Of a DNA stretch of 64,000 nt, positions 46,125 through 57,399 are shown one piece after another. The notes beneath the pieces are model-generated. The model had not been told where the DNA came from and searched no databases. It saw only the letters and a list, made by a program, of their open reading frames with translations. This DNA comes from an uncultured SAR116 cluster alpha proteobacterium (GTDB lineage Bacteria > Pseudomonadota > Alphaproteobacteria > Puniceispirillales > Marisalimonadaceae). Numbering within the stretch: position 1 is the first letter of the stretch; every line of letters begins with the position of its first letter. The stretch covers positions 18,646 to 82,645 of the forward strand of contig CABZSR010000007.1 of assembly GCA_902528415.1 (NCBI GenBank), read 5' to 3'. Both the position numbers and the translations under genes were made by a program.

Positions 46125-48146
46125 ATGAATTCTTTTTTAAAATTAATCTTCCAACTTTTTTTCGTTTTAATTTTTTCTAATCCTCTATATGCATCAGAAT
46201 CTAATAATCTTGAAAAAGTTTTAAATAATAATTTTAAGCTTATTATAAAAAGTTCTTCAAGAACTATTGAGCCTGTAATTGAAGATTTATTAAGTACCAA
46301 ATCACCTAACCTTGAAGAATTTCTCAAAAGCTGGAGAAATAAAGAATTATATTATGTCAAAAAATCCAAGCTTATAGCGATTTTAAAACAAAAAAACTCT
46401 AATGGTTACGAACTATTACAGTTTTCAAACAAAACTAGTCTGGGTTTCTTTAAAAAGAAAGAAATAAAAGTTATTAAGCCAAATAGCGGTGTTAGGTCGA
46501 AAATATCTAATGCTCTTATTGGTTTTCAACTATTAAATGACGATCCTAAAGTTAGATCTAAAAGTTTAGAAACACTTACAAGAAAATTCAATTCAAAATA
46601 TTTAATACCCTTAAAGAACGCTTTAGAAAAAGAAAATAATCCAGATTTAAAAAAAAGAATGTCTGAATTACTAGTTTTTGGAACTATTAAATATTCTCAA
46701 AATGAGGATGAAAAAATATCTTCGTTAAATTCTCTAAGGGGCAACATGTCTATAGAGGCAAGAGGCACTATTGCATCTCTACTTGAGTCAAAATTATATG
46801 TCTCTAATAAAATGCCTAATTTACCAAACTTAGCTAGAAATATTATACCTGGTAATTCATATAAAAATGCTGATGGGTCTAGTAACAAACCATTCTTTTA
46901 TTTCAATAAAAAACCAGAAATTTCAAGGTCAGAGGCAATAGATCTACTTATTAAAAATAATTTTTTAAAAGATTATATTACACCATCAAGAAGAGACGAA
47001 ATTTTAAAACAAAATATTTCAAACTCCCATATTGAGGGAATACCTGTAAAGCAATTAAATTCAAGTGAAGAACGAAACAATGCTTACAATCTGTTAGTAA
47101 AATCAGGTAAAGCTATTCCACTAAAATCTGATAAAGAAATTGATGACTTAATTAAGGGTCACTTTTTTTATGCTGTCTATAAAGAAAAATCACCAAAAGT
47201 AATCAATACAGCAAAATTGGTTTTTAATGACATAAATTATAAGGTTAATTTTTATGAATATCTAGATCTTATATTAGACGGATTGAGTTTAGCTTCTATA
47301 TATTTTTTAGGAGCTATAGGTCTTGCAATTACATTTGGAGTAATGAGAGTAATTAATATGGCTCATGGAGAATTTATAATGATTGGGGCATATACTGGTT
47401 ATGTGGTCCAGTTATTCATACCTAATCATACAATTTCACTACTTGTAGCCTTTCCATTAGCATTTTTAGTAACTTTTTTAGGAGGAGTTGCTATGGAAAG
47501 ATTAGTTATTAGACATTTATATAGAAATCCTTTGGATACCTTATTAGCCACTTTTGGAATTAGTATAGCTTTACAACAAATTGCAAAAAACATTTTTGGT
47601 ACACAAGCAAGGCCCCTTACTTCTCCTGAATGGTTAGATGGTGCTTTGGTAGTCAATGATGTTTTATCTATAAGTTTAATAAGAATTGCTATTTTTGTTT
47701 TGGGGTTGATTTTCTTAGTATTACTTTTGTTAGTGATGAATAAGACAAGACTAGGGCTAGAAACAAAAGCAGTTACACAAAACCCAATGATGGCCTCAAG
47801 TATGGGGATTAATCCCGATAGAATAAATATGTTAACATTTGGATTTGGATCGGGCATTGCCGGAATTGCTGGTGTGGCCATTGGATTGTTTTCTAAAGTA
47901 ACATCAGAATTAGGAGCAGATTATATAGTCCAAAGCTTTATGACTGTTGTGGTAGGTGGGGTTGGTAACATTTGGGGCACTCTTGCAGGAGCAACAATGA
48001 TTGGAATGCTTCAAAAATTTATTGAATGGTTTAATCCATCTAACACTCTTGCTGCTCAGACTTATATGATTATTTTTATAATATTGTTTATTCAGTTCAG
48101 ACCAAAAGGAATAATGGCGTTAAAAGGAAGGGCCGCTGAGGATTGA
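46125..48146 (+). CDS. urtB: Urea ABC transporter permease UrtB
   Basis: GAIGLAITFGVMRVINMAHGEFIMIGAYTGYVVQ; long N-terminal periplasmic/HEAT-like extension; start set at MNSFLK. Confidence 0.93.
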   Translation: MNSFLKLIFQLFFVLIFSNPLYASESNNLEKVLNNNFKLIIKSSSRTIEPVIEDLLSTKSPNLEEFLKSWRNKELYYVKKSKLIAILKQKNSNGYELLQFSNKTSLGFFKKKEIKVIKPNSGVRSKISNALIGFQLLNDDPKVRSKSLETLTRKFNSKYLIPLKNALEKENNPDLKKRMSELLVFGTIKYSQNEDEKISSLNSLRGNMSIEARGTIASLLESKLYVSNKMPNLPNLARNIIPGNSYKNADGSSNKPFFYFNKKPEISRSEAIDLLIKNNFLKDYITPSRRDEILKQNISNSHIEGIPVKQLNSSEERNNAYNLLVKSGKAIPLKSDKEIDDLIKGHFFYAVYKEKSPKVINTAKLVFNDINYKVNFYEYLDLILDGLSLASIYFLGAIGLAITFGVMRVINMAHGEFIMIGAYTGYVVQLFIPNHTISLLVAFPLAFLVTFLGGVAMERLVIRHLYRNPLDTLLATFGISIALQQIAKNIFGTQARPLTSPEWLDGALVVNDVLSISLIRIAIFVLGLIFLVLLLLVMNKTRLGLETKAVTQNPMMASSMGINPDRINMLTFGFGSGIAGIAGVAIGLFSKVTSELGADYIVQSFMTVVVGGVGNIWGTLAGATMIGMLQKFIEWFNPSNTLAAQTYMIIFIILFIQFRPKGIMALKGRAAED

Positions 48147-49321
48147 TTATGAAAAAAGACTTTTTGAGCCATATTGACAAAAGAAACTCTTTTTTTTGGG
48201 TTTCATCTATAGTTATTTTATTTACACTAATTATAATCCTACTCAGCGAGGCATATGGTTTAAATTTAGTTTCAACTAGTTTTACTAAAGTGCTTGGAAA
48301 GACTCTATGTTTATGCATTGTTGCTTTAGCCATGGATTTAGTTTGGGGATATTGTGGAATTTTATCTTTAGGCCATTTTGCCTTTTTTGGTCTTGGCGGC
48401 TACATGATTGGGATGTGGCTTATGTTCGAAAGAACTAAAAATATCGTCGTAGAGTCAACTCAAAATAATGTGCTCCCCTTAACTGAAATAGAAATTAGTG
48501 AGGCTGTAGGAACTCAAATTTTTGGAGTCGTAGGTGGTGCAGAGATACCCTTAATTTGGTCTTTTGCGGATTCACTTTTAATCCATGTTGTATTAATTCT
48601 TTTGGTGCCTGGTGTGTTAGCTTATATTTTTGGTTGGCTGGCTTTTAGGTCAAGAGTGACAGGCGTTTACCTTTCAATTTTAACTCAAGCAATGACACTA
48701 GCACTTTCGTTATATCTATTTCAAAATGACAGTGGTTTAAGAGGCAATAATGGTTTATCGGGTTTACAAAATATTCCAAACTTAGATGATTTTTCCCAAG
48801 CAGAGTTATCAATATGGTTTCTTGTCTTAAGTGCACTAACCCTAATATTTACTTATTATGTATGTAATTTAATTGTTAATAGCAAACTCGGAAATATTAT
48901 AACAGGCATTAGAGACAATGAAACAAGAGTTAGGTTTTTGGGGTATAAGGTTGAAAGTTACAAATTATTTATATTTGTTATAACGGCTATTATTTCTGGA
49001 GTTGCCGGAGCGCTTTATTATCCCCAAGCAGGTATTATTAATCCTGCAGAACTTGCACCAATTGCTTCTATTTATTTGGCAGTATGGGTCGCCATTGGTG
49101 GAAGAGGTTATTTATACGGTGCTCTTATTGGAGCAGCTTTTGTTTCTTTGGCATCTAGCTATTTTACCGGTGGACAAATACCTAATATTAATTTTGGAGT
49201 ATTTACACTTAAATGGGTTGACTGGTGGGTAGTAATTTTAGGACTAAGCTTTGTAATCACAACTCTTTATGCCCCTAAAGGGATTGGGGGCTTAATTGAA
49301 CGAATTTTTAGAAGAAATTGA
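48143..49321 (+). CDS. urtC: Urea ABC transporter permease UrtC
   Basis: LCLCIVALAMDLVWGYCGILSLGHFAFFGLGGYMIGMWLM. Confidence 0.94.
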   Translation: MIMKKDFLSHIDKRNSFFWVSSIVILFTLIIILLSEAYGLNLVSTSFTKVLGKTLCLCIVALAMDLVWGYCGILSLGHFAFFGLGGYMIGMWLMFERTKNIVVESTQNNVLPLTEIEISEAVGTQIFGVVGGAEIPLIWSFADSLLIHVVLILLVPGVLAYIFGWLAFRSRVTGVYLSILTQAMTLALSLYLFQNDSGLRGNNGLSGLQNIPNLDDFSQAELSIWFLVLSALTLIFTYYVCNLIVNSKLGNIITGIRDNETRVRFLGYKVESYKLFIFVITAIISGVAGALYYPQAGIINPAELAPIASIYLAVWVAIGGRGYLYGALIGAAFVSLASSYFTGGQIPNINFGVFTLKWVDWWVVILGLSFVITTLYAPKGIGGLIERIFRRN

Positions 49322-50064
49322 ATATGAGTGTTTTGTTAGAAGTAAACGGGATTAGTGTCTCCTTTGATGGTTTTAAGGCAATTAATAATCTAAGTTTTTC
49401 AATATCAAATAGAGAACTGCGTGCAATTATAGGTCCTAATGGTGCTGGTAAAACTACATTCATGGACATTGTTACTGGAAAGACAAAACCTGACGAGGGT
49501 ACTGTTTTATGGGGAGAAAAAAATCTTTCGTTACTTAGAATGAGTGAGGCACAAATTGTAGAAGCAGGTATTAGCAGAAAATTCCAAAAACCTACACTAA
49601 TTGAAACACAAACTGTTTTTGAAAATTTATTGTTATCTTTAAAAAAATCTAGAAATCCCCTATCAACACTTTTTTATAAATTATCAATAGCTGATGAAAA
49701 AGAAATAAACATTATTGCTAATGAAGTGAATTTAACAGAAAGCTTAAGTGTTTTAGCAGGACAACTCAGCCATGGTCAAAAGCAATGGCTTGAAATTGGA
49801 ATGTTGTTAGCACAAAAGCCAGACTTACTTCTAATTGACGAGCCTGCTGCTGGTATGACTGCTCCCGAAAGGAAAAAAACGGTAGAACTTTTAAAACGGT
49901 TATCTCAAAGTCAATCTGTGATTGTTGTAGAACACGATATGGAATTTATTAAATCATTAGAATGCAGGGTAACTGTATTACATGATGGAGGTGTTATTGC
50001 AGAAGGTTCTCTAGATTATGTGTCCCAAAACGAAAAAGTCATTGATGTTTATTTAGGAAGATAA
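49318..50064 (+). CDS. urtD: Urea ABC transporter ATPase UrtD
   Basis: IIGPNGAGKTTFMDIVTGKTKPDEG; LSHGQKQWLEIGMLLAQKPDLLLIDEPAAGMT. Confidence 0.94.
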   Translation: MNMSVLLEVNGISVSFDGFKAINNLSFSISNRELRAIIGPNGAGKTTFMDIVTGKTKPDEGTVLWGEKNLSLLRMSEAQIVEAGISRKFQKPTLIETQTVFENLLLSLKKSRNPLSTLFYKLSIADEKEINIIANEVNLTESLSVLAGQLSHGQKQWLEIGMLLAQKPDLLLIDEPAAGMTAPERKKTVELLKRLSQSQSVIVVEHDMEFIKSLECRVTVLHDGGVIAEGSLDYVSQNEKVIDVYLGR

Positions 50065-50066
50065 GA

Positions 50067-50762
50067 ATGCTAAAAACTAATGAGATATGTCTTCATTACG
50101 GGTCTTCTCAAATCTTATACAATATTTCTATAGAAGCTATGATTGGAGAAATCACCTGTTTAATGGGTTCAAATGGTGTTGGCAAAACATCATTGCTAAA
50201 GGTTTTGTCTGGGAATCATCCAAGTAGCTCAGGAAATTATATTTTAAATGAAAAAGACGTTACTAATTTTGAGGCTCACGAGCTAGCGTCACGCGGTGTA
50301 GGATATGTTCCTCAGGGTCGCTTTATTTTTCCATTACTTACAGTTGAAGAAAATCTTATGTCTGGTTTTGCAGTGTTAAAAAAAGATGAAAGATATATTC
50401 CTAAATTAATTTTTGACCTATTTCCTGTTTTAAAAAAAATGTTATCTAGAAAAGGCGGAGATTTATCTGGTGGGCAACAACAACAACTAGCCATTGCAAG
50501 AGCATTAATAATGCAACCTAAACTTTTGCTTTTAGATGAACCAACAGAAGGAATTCAACCTAATATAATTACGTTGATTGGAGAGGTTATTGATTATTTG
50601 AAGTCTCAAAAAAATATGGCTATAATTTTAGTTGAACAGTATTTTGATTTTGCATTTGCACGAGCTGACAATATATTTGCAATTACACGTGGCGAAATCG
50701 TTTACGAAGGAAGAAAAGCTATTATAGATAAAAAAAAACTTAGGAAAGCTGTCAGCATATAG
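50067..50762 (+). CDS. urtE: Urea ABC transporter ATPase UrtE
   Basis: MGSNGVGKTSLLKVLSG; GGDLSGGQQQQLAIARALIMQPKLLLLDEPTEGIQPN. Confidence 0.94.
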   Translation: MLKTNEICLHYGSSQILYNISIEAMIGEITCLMGSNGVGKTSLLKVLSGNHPSSSGNYILNEKDVTNFEAHELASRGVGYVPQGRFIFPLLTVEENLMSGFAVLKKDERYIPKLIFDLFPVLKKMLSRKGGDLSGGQQQQLAIARALIMQPKLLLLDEPTEGIQPNIITLIGEVIDYLKSQKNMAIILVEQYFDFAFARADNIFAITRGEIVYEGRKAIIDKKKLRKAVSI

Positions 50763-51572
50763 ATGTTAAATGCACAAAAAAAATTTCAAAGGGCACATGG
50801 TAATATTAATGTCAAAATTAATAAAAACGAAATTAATCGCTTCTACCAGTCAGGTTCTGCAAAAGTTTTTTACCCAAAGTCTTCCCAAGAAATTAAAGAA
50901 CTAGTCCTTGTAAATACTGCTGGTGGATTAACTAGTGGTGATAATTTTTTTTATAATATTGAGATAACTAACAAGTCAAAAATCTTTGTAACAACTCAGA
51001 CCGCCGAAAGAGTTTACAAAGGAATAAATGATAATGCTGAAATTAAAATTACATTGTCTTTGGATGACACAAGTAAACTATTTTGGATACCTCAAGAACT
51101 TATTCTATTTAATAATTGTAGTCTGTACAGAAGAATTGAAGTTGATTTAAAAACAAATTCAAATTTTCTCTTAGCTGAAACAACAATATTTGGAAGAACG
51201 GCAATGGGTGAATTTTTAGAAAAAGGGTTTTTTAAGGATAATTGGAAAATTTATGTAAATAAAAAATTAATACATGCTGAAGCATTAAGTTTAACTGGTA
51301 ATATTAAAGATAAACTATCAAGCATAGCCTGTGCTGATAATGGTGTAGCTATTTGTAATATTTTTATATCAGGACAAAATTTTTTATCCAAAGAAGATTA
51401 TTTAACCCAAACACTCAAAAGTTCAGAAATGATTTTATCTTCTCATTCAAAATGGAATGATAAAATGCTTATCAGAATAGTTTCCAAAGATGCCTATGAA
51501 TTGAAATTAATTAAAAAAAAATTAATATTATGTTTATCAGATAAAAACCTACCTAGAGTATGGAATAGTTGA
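50763..51572 (+). CDS. ureD: Urease accessory protein UreD
   Basis: LVLVNTAGGLTSGDNFFYNIEI; VTTQTAERVYKG; LLAETTIFGRTAMGE. Confidence 0.92.
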   Translation: MLNAQKKFQRAHGNINVKINKNEINRFYQSGSAKVFYPKSSQEIKELVLVNTAGGLTSGDNFFYNIEITNKSKIFVTTQTAERVYKGINDNAEIKITLSLDDTSKLFWIPQELILFNNCSLYRRIEVDLKTNSNFLLAETTIFGRTAMGEFLEKGFFKDNWKIYVNKKLIHAEALSLTGNIKDKLSSIACADNGVAICNIFISGQNFLSKEDYLTQTLKSSEMILSSHSKWNDKMLIRIVSKDAYELKLIKKKLILCLSDKNLPRVWNS

Positions 51573-51581
51573 GGAGAAAAA

Positions 51582-51884
51582 ATGAAATTATCACCAAGAG
51601 AAAAAGATAAACTTTTAGTAAGTTTAGCGGCAATAGTTGCACGAAACAGAAAAAGTAGAGGTGTTAAGCTTAATTACCCTGAAGCAATCGCACTTATAAC
51701 TGATTTTGTTATAGAAGGAGCTAGAGATGGAAAAAGCGTAGCTGAATTAATGGAAGCAGGTGCTCACGTAATTAAAAAAGACGATTGTATGTCTGGTATA
51801 CCAGATATGATTCATGACGTTCAAGTTGAAGCTACCTTTCCTGACGGAACAAAACTAGTGACAGTTCACCACCCTATTAGATAA
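51582..51884 (+). CDS. ureA: Urease gamma subunit
   Basis: [60 protein letters not shown]. Confidence 0.97.
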   Translation: MKLSPREKDKLLVSLAAIVARNRKSRGVKLNYPEAIALITDFVIEGARDGKSVAELMEAGAHVIKKDDCMSGIPDMIHDVQVEATFPDGTKLVTVHHPIR

Positions 51885-51895
51885 AGGAGAAACCA

Positions 51896-52201
51896 ATGAA
51901 ACCTGGAGAAATAATTACTCTTGATGAAAAAATAACCTTAAATGAATCATCTAAAATAAAAAAAATCAAAGTTTCTAATACTGGAGATAGACCAATTCAA
52001 GTGGGAAGTCATTACCATTTTTTTGAAAGTAACAAATTTCTGTCTTTTGATAGAGAACTCGCAAAAGGAATGCGTTTAAATATTGCGGCAGGAACTGCTG
52101 TTCGTTTTGAACCAGGTCAAACTAGAGAGATAGAATTAATAGACATAAAAGGAAAAAGAAATATTTTTGGATTTAATCAAGAAATCATGGGGGCACTATA
52201 A
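51896..52201 (+). CDS. ureB: Urease beta subunit
   Basis: [59 protein letters not shown]. Confidence 0.97.
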   Translation: MKPGEIITLDEKITLNESSKIKKIKVSNTGDRPIQVGSHYHFFESNKFLSFDRELAKGMRLNIAAGTAVRFEPGQTREIELIDIKGKRNIFGFNQEIMGAL

Positions 52202-53910
52202 TGAGTTCAAATATTTCAAGATCTTCTTACAGTGAGATGTATGGCCCTACAACTGGTGACAAAGTTAGATTGGCAGACACAGATTTAATCATAGAAGTAG
52301 AAAATGATTTTACTGTTTATGGTGAGGAAGTGAAGTTTGGAGGTGGAAAAGTTATAAGAGACGGTATGGGACAGTCTCAAGTTACGCGTAAAGATGGTGC
52401 TGTCGACACTGTAATTACTAATGCTTTGGTTGTTGACATAAATGGAATATTCAAAGCAGATATTGGAATAAAGGATGGTTTAATACATAAAATTGGAAAA
52501 TCAGGGAACCCTGATACACAACCTCAAATTGATATCATAATAGGGCCTGGAACAGAAATTATAGCTGGAGAAGGTAAAATAATAACAGCAGGAGGGTTTG
52601 ATTCCCACATTCATTTCATATGTCCCCAACAAATTGAGGATGCACTTCACTCTGGTTTAACAACAATGCTTGGTGGTGGGACTGGTCCAGCTCATGGAAC
52701 TTTAGCAACCACATGTACACCTGGATCTTGGCATATAAGTAGAATGATCCAATCTGCAGATGCTTTTTCTATGAATTTAGCGTTTGCAGGAAAAGGAAAT
52801 TCGTCAAAACCTGAAGGGTTGATTGAACAGGTTAATGCTGGCGCATGTGCATTAAAACTTCACGAGGACTGGGGAACAACACCTGGTGCTATTGATAACT
52901 GTTTAAATGTTGCAGATAAAATGGATGTGCAAGTTATGATACATACTGACACATTGAATGAAAGTGGATTTGTAGAAAATACTATAGAAGCAATTAAAAA
53001 TAGAACTATTCATGCTTTTCATACTGAAGGAGCTGGAGGAGGACATGCGCCAGATATTATAAAAGTTTGTGGAAATCAAAATGTTATTCCATCATCAACA
53101 AACCCAACAAGACCCTATACAATTAATACCCTAGAGGAACATCTCGATATGCTTATGGTTTGTCATCACTTAGATAAATCAATACCTGAAGATGTTGCTT
53201 TTGCAGAAAGTAGAATAAGAAAGGAAACAATAGCCGCTGAGGATATACTCCACGATATGGGAGCCTTTTCAATAATTGCGTCTGACAGTCAAGCTATGGG
53301 AAGAGTTGGAGAGGTTATAATAAGAACTTGGCAGACAGCTCATAAAATGAAAATACAAAGAGGTCGACTTAGAGAAGAAAATGGTGATAACGATAATGTA
53401 AGAGTAAAAAGATATATAGCCAAGTATACTATCAACCCTGCAATTACACATGGGATTTCTCAACATATTGGATCAATAAGTGAAGGAAAAAGAGCAGACA
53501 TAGTTTTATGGGATCCTGCTTTTTTCGGTGTTAAACCTGAAATTGTAATGATAGGTGGCAGTATTGCCTGCGCACAAATGGGTGATCCCAATGCGTCTAT
53601 TCCAACCCCTCAACCAGTTTATACCAGGCCGATGTTCTCATCTTTCGGAAGATCACTTGAAGCATCATCAATAACTTTTGTAAGTAAAGATTCGATCAAA
53701 ACTGGTAGTTTAGACAGTTTGAACTTAGCTAAAGAGACAATTGGTGTTGAAAAAACAAGAGATATTTCAAAAGAAAATATGGTATTTAATAATTACTGTC
53801 CTGATATATCAGTAGATCCAGAAACATATGAAGTTACAGCTGACGGTAATATACTTACTTGTGAACCAGCAACTGAGCTTCCACTAGCTCAAAGATATTT
53901 TTTATTTTAG
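52201..53910 (+). CDS. ureC: Urease alpha subunit
   Basis: [66 protein letters not shown]. Confidence 0.98.
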   Translation: MSSNISRSSYSEMYGPTTGDKVRLADTDLIIEVENDFTVYGEEVKFGGGKVIRDGMGQSQVTRKDGAVDTVITNALVVDINGIFKADIGIKDGLIHKIGKSGNPDTQPQIDIIIGPGTEIIAGEGKIITAGGFDSHIHFICPQQIEDALHSGLTTMLGGGTGPAHGTLATTCTPGSWHISRMIQSADAFSMNLAFAGKGNSSKPEGLIEQVNAGACALKLHEDWGTTPGAIDNCLNVADKMDVQVMIHTDTLNESGFVENTIEAIKNRTIHAFHTEGAGGGHAPDIIKVCGNQNVIPSSTNPTRPYTINTLEEHLDMLMVCHHLDKSIPEDVAFAESRIRKETIAAEDILHDMGAFSIIASDSQAMGRVGEVIIRTWQTAHKMKIQRGRLREENGDNDNVRVKRYIAKYTINPAITHGISQHIGSISEGKRADIVLWDPAFFGVKPEIVMIGGSIACAQMGDPNASIPTPQPVYTRPMFSSFGRSLEASSITFVSKDSIKTGSLDSLNLAKETIGVEKTRDISKENMVFNNYCPDISVDPETYEVTADGNILTCEPATELPLAQRYFLF

Positions 53911-53918
53911 GTGTATTT

Positions 53919-54359
53919 ATGATAGTAGAAAAAGTTATACCTGATGCTTCAAATGAAAAAATAAAAGATACTATAACACTAACATATCACGACAGATTTA
54001 TTAGGCGAAAAAAACTTATTTCAGATAATAAAGTTGAGTTTTTAGTTAATTTACCTGAAACTATTTCATTAAAGGAAAATAATTCGTTTGTGTTAGAAAA
54101 TGGTTCCTTAATTTTAATTAAATATGCAAAGGAACCTTTGTTAGAAATAGCAAGTGAAAACTTAATGAAAATAGTATGGCACATAGGTAATAGACATATA
54201 CCGTGTCAAATTGAACTTGATCGTCTGTTAATACAAGAAGATAAAGTAATTGAAGAACTAATTATAAAATTAGGGGGTAAAATTAAAAAAATACATGAAG
54301 AGTTTTGTCCTGAGGGTGGAGCTTACGGTTTAGGAAGAACACATGGACATAAGCATTAA
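53919..54359 (+). CDS. ureE: Urease accessory protein UreE
   Basis: [60 protein letters not shown]. Confidence 0.93.
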   Translation: MIVEKVIPDASNEKIKDTITLTYHDRFIRRKKLISDNKVEFLVNLPETISLKENNSFVLENGSLILIKYAKEPLLEIASENLMKIVWHIGNRHIPCQIELDRLLIQEDKVIEELIIKLGGKIKKIHEEFCPEGGAYGLGRTHGHKH

Positions 54360-54999
54360 AGAAATAGAACCAAAGTTTGATTACCATCAATTATTACTTT
54401 CATGGTTTTCCCCTACTTTTCCTATAGGAAGCTATAATTTTTCACATGGTTTAGAAGCTGCTATAGAAATGAATTATATAAGAGATATTGAAAGTTTAGA
54501 AAATTGGATAAATTATTTAATTAATTTTGGATCCGCTAAAACAGATACCATTTTACTTTCTAACTCGTACCAAGGTAAAAATATAAATGAACTTGCTTTT
54601 GCTTTATGCCCTTCAAAAGAAAGATGGATTGAAACAAAAAAACTAGGAAATGCTTTTTGTAAAAATATTAGTGAACATTGGTCTTTTAATATTGGGAATA
54701 ACTTAGCATATCCAGTTGCTATAGGAAAAGCTGGGGCTTTTTTTAAAATACCTTTAGAACAACTTTTAATAACTTTCATGCAAAGTTTTGTTTCAAATTT
54801 AGTGAATGTTGGTATCAAACATGTTCCATTAGGGCAGAGTGACGGTCAAAGAATACTGGTAAAGCTATTACCTAATATAAGAGAATTAGCTTTGAAATAC
54901 AAAGAGTGTGAAATTGACGATTTAGGAACCTCAGCATTTATATCTGACCTAACAAGCATGTATCACGAAACTTTAAACAATAGGATTTATCAAACATGA
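54343..54999 (+). CDS. ureF: Urease accessory protein UreF
   Basis: [31 protein letters not shown]. Confidence 0.93.
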   Translation: MDISIKEIEPKFDYHQLLLSWFSPTFPIGSYNFSHGLEAAIEMNYIRDIESLENWINYLINFGSAKTDTILLSNSYQGKNINELAFALCPSKERWIETKKLGNAFCKNISEHWSFNIGNNLAYPVAIGKAGAFFKIPLEQLLITFMQSFVSNLVNVGIKHVPLGQSDGQRILVKLLPNIRELALKYKECEIDDLGTSAFISDLTSMYHETLNNRIYQT

Positions 55000-55617
55000 T
55001 TAATAAATTTGGACCACTTAAAGTTGGTATTGGAGGACCTGTAGGTGCGGGTAAAACTAGTTTAACTGAAGCTCTTTGTAAAAAACTTTCAAAAAAAATC
55101 TCAATGGCAGTTATATCTAACGATATATATACTATAGAAGATGCTGAGTATCTCATGAAAGCACAAGCTCTACCTTTAGAGAGAATTAAAGGTGTGGAAA
55201 CGGGGGGGTGTCCTCATACCGCTATCAGAGAAGATGCATCTATTAATTTGTTAGCTGTTGACGAATTAAAAGAAAAATTTCCTGATTTAGATTTAATTTT
55301 AATTGAATCGGGGGGAGATAATTTGGCTGCAACATTTAGTCCAGAGCTTGTTGATTTATCAATATATGTTATTGATGTCGCAATGGGGGGGGGACATCCC
55401 AAGAAAAGGTGGGCCAGCTATAACAAGATCAGATTTGCTTTTAATAAATAAAACAGATTTAGCTCCACATGTTGGAGTTAATTTAGAAGTAATGCAAAAT
55501 GATGTAGAACTTGCAAGGAATAGATTACCTTATGTTTTTGGTCAGATGAAAAATAATGATGGAATAGAACAAATTACATCTTTTCTGAATACTGAGGGTG
55601 GACTATCTTTAAATTAA
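54996..55617 (+). CDS. ureG: Urease accessory GTPase UreG, interrupted by +1-nt frameshift at a 9-G tract (55385-55393)
   Basis: Frame [24 protein letters not shown]...[17 protein letters not shown]...[29 protein letters not shown]; frame B continues [35 protein letters not shown]. Confidence 0.93.
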
Positions 55618-55626
55618 AATTAAATT

Positions 55627-57399
55627 TTATTCTTCTTTAAAGTTCGTTATCCAAATTGTCTGATACGGATTAAGTTTAATGTTCTGTTCATCCTTGAAAC
55701 TAACTTCAGGGTTTAATAAATCATACCATTTTTCATCATCAATTAAGTTTATCATGTTAGTATTTAAGTCAATGTTTTTTGAAGTGACATTTGTAATTGC
55801 GAAAATACTTTGACGTCTATCCCTACTCTGTCTCCAAACTGAAAAGACATTTTTATTTAAATTTAAAGTAAATTGAGTTGCATTTGGATGAAAAGCAGGC
55901 TGAGCTTTTCTAATAGATATTAATGTTTTTAAAAGTTCGTAACATTTATTTTCAATTGAGTTTTCATCATTCAAAGTAGCTTCTAAATTTGAATAATTCC
56001 ATTTATGCCTATTAAGGTCTCTTTTCACCTTACTATTTAGATAAGATTTATCATCATTTCGGGTAGCAAAAAAAGAGTTAAAATAAAAAGCAGGAACACC
56101 TTCAATAGATAAAATAATACAATGTGATGCTATAAATCGCTCTAAAGAATATTTTCCCATACTATCTTCATCAGTATACTGTAAAGCGTTAAATAATGAT
56201 ATGTTAGCTTCGTAAACTTTTTCTTCCTTTGACGGCAACTTTCTCATTGAAAACTGACTACCGTTCTTTTCTAATCTCATCAACATACCATTGATTTCTT
56301 CTTCAGATAAAACACCTTCAGCTGGTCTCATCCCTATTCCATCATGAGATGCAATAAAATTTAAATATGCATTACCAACTTGTGCAGGTGGCATTTTCAT
56401 ACTCCATTTTGTGAGTGACGAAGAATCTCCAAATAAAAATGTATGGACAATTAATGGAGGTAAAGGAAAATTATATATCCAGTGTGCTTCATCATTTTTT
56501 CCAAAATAGCTTAGGTTTTCCTCTTTTGGTAAATTTGTTTCTGTTACTATAATTATATTCTTATCAAGTTGATCAACAATATCCCTAAGTAACTTAATTA
56601 TTTCATGAGTTTCAGGTAAATTGAGACACGTGGTTCCAGTTTCTTTCCAAATAAAAGCTACAGCATCTAATCTAAATATTTTTATCCCATAACTAGACAA
56701 TTTTAATATTAAAGTAATAAACTCTAATAAGACGTCTGGATTTCTAAAATCTAAATCAATTTGATCATAACTGAATGTACACCATAAATTTTTGGTATCA
56801 TTTAATATTTTAATCTTTTTTAGAAGATCGTGATCTCGTGGTCTAATAACATTACTATAATCGTAATTATTATTAATTGTAAAAAAATAGTCTTTACCGG
56901 GATTCTTATTCAAAAGAAAATTTTTAAACCATTTCCCTTCAGAAGAAGCGTGATTTAAGACCAAATCTGTCATAACATTAGCATTTTTTGATAATATTTT
57001 TATTTCATCCCAAGTTCCAAATGCTGGGTCTATATCTTCATGATTTTTAACAGAAAAACCTCCGTCTCCACTTGATGGAAAAAAAGGTAAAAAATGAATA
57101 CTGTCTATGAATGAAGAAAAAAATTTATTATAAAATGAAATAAAATCACTAATTGTTTTTCCATACAGCCCATTTTTAACATTATCAGCATATGTAATTA
57201 GTAAAGTAGTTTTTTCAGACCAGGGCTCATTAACATCGGTAGAAGTATTTTTTGATTTATAAAGATTAATCAATTGATTAATTTTTTTGGAATAATCAAG
57301 GGTTTTGTCCGCAGATATAGTTGACCTATAGATATAGTTTAATCTTTTTAAAACGTCTAAATTAATATTATCATTAATTTTATTATCTGAGATCTTCAT
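55627..57399 (-). CDS. GH13 sucrose/glucosylglycerate phosphorylase-like
   Basis: SFIDSIHFLPFFPSSGDGGFSVKNHEDIDPAFGTWDEI; FRLDAVAFIWKETGTTCLNLPETH; FIASHDGIGMRPAEGVL. Confidence 0.87.
   Translation of the reverse strand: MKISDNKINDNINLDVLKRLNYIYRSTISADKTLDYSKKINQLINLYKSKNTSTDVNEPWSEKTTLLITYADNVKNGLYGKTISDFISFYNKFFSSFIDSIHFLPFFPSSGDGGFSVKNHEDIDPAFGTWDEIKILSKNANVMTDLVLNHASSEGKWFKNFLLNKNPGKDYFFTINNNYDYSNVIRPRDHDLLKKIKILNDTKNLWCTFSYDQIDLDFRNPDVLLEFITLILKLSSYGIKIFRLDAVAFIWKETGTTCLNLPETHEIIKLLRDIVDQLDKNIIIVTETNLPKEENLSYFGKNDEAHWIYNFPLPPLIVHTFLFGDSSSLTKWSMKMPPAQVGNAYLNFIASHDGIGMRPAEGVLSEEEINGMLMRLEKNGSQFSMRKLPSKEEKVYEANISLFNALQYTDEDSMGKYSLERFIASHCIILSIEGVPAFYFNSFFATRNDDKSYLNSKVKRDLNRHKWNYSNLEATLNDENSIENKCYELLKTLISIRKAQPAFHPNATQFTLNLNKNVFSVWRQSRDRRQSIFAITNVTSKNIDLNTNMINLIDDEKWYDLLNPEVSFKDEQNIKLNPYQTIWITNFKEE

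Noticed and set aside
47426-47881. Minus-strand 151-aa ORF
   Set aside because: Antisense to the conserved UrtB permease domain.
55303-55617. Separate 104-aa gene downstream of ureG
   Set aside because: Its sequence after the G-tract is the missing C-terminus of UreG, so it is a frameshifted part of ureG.
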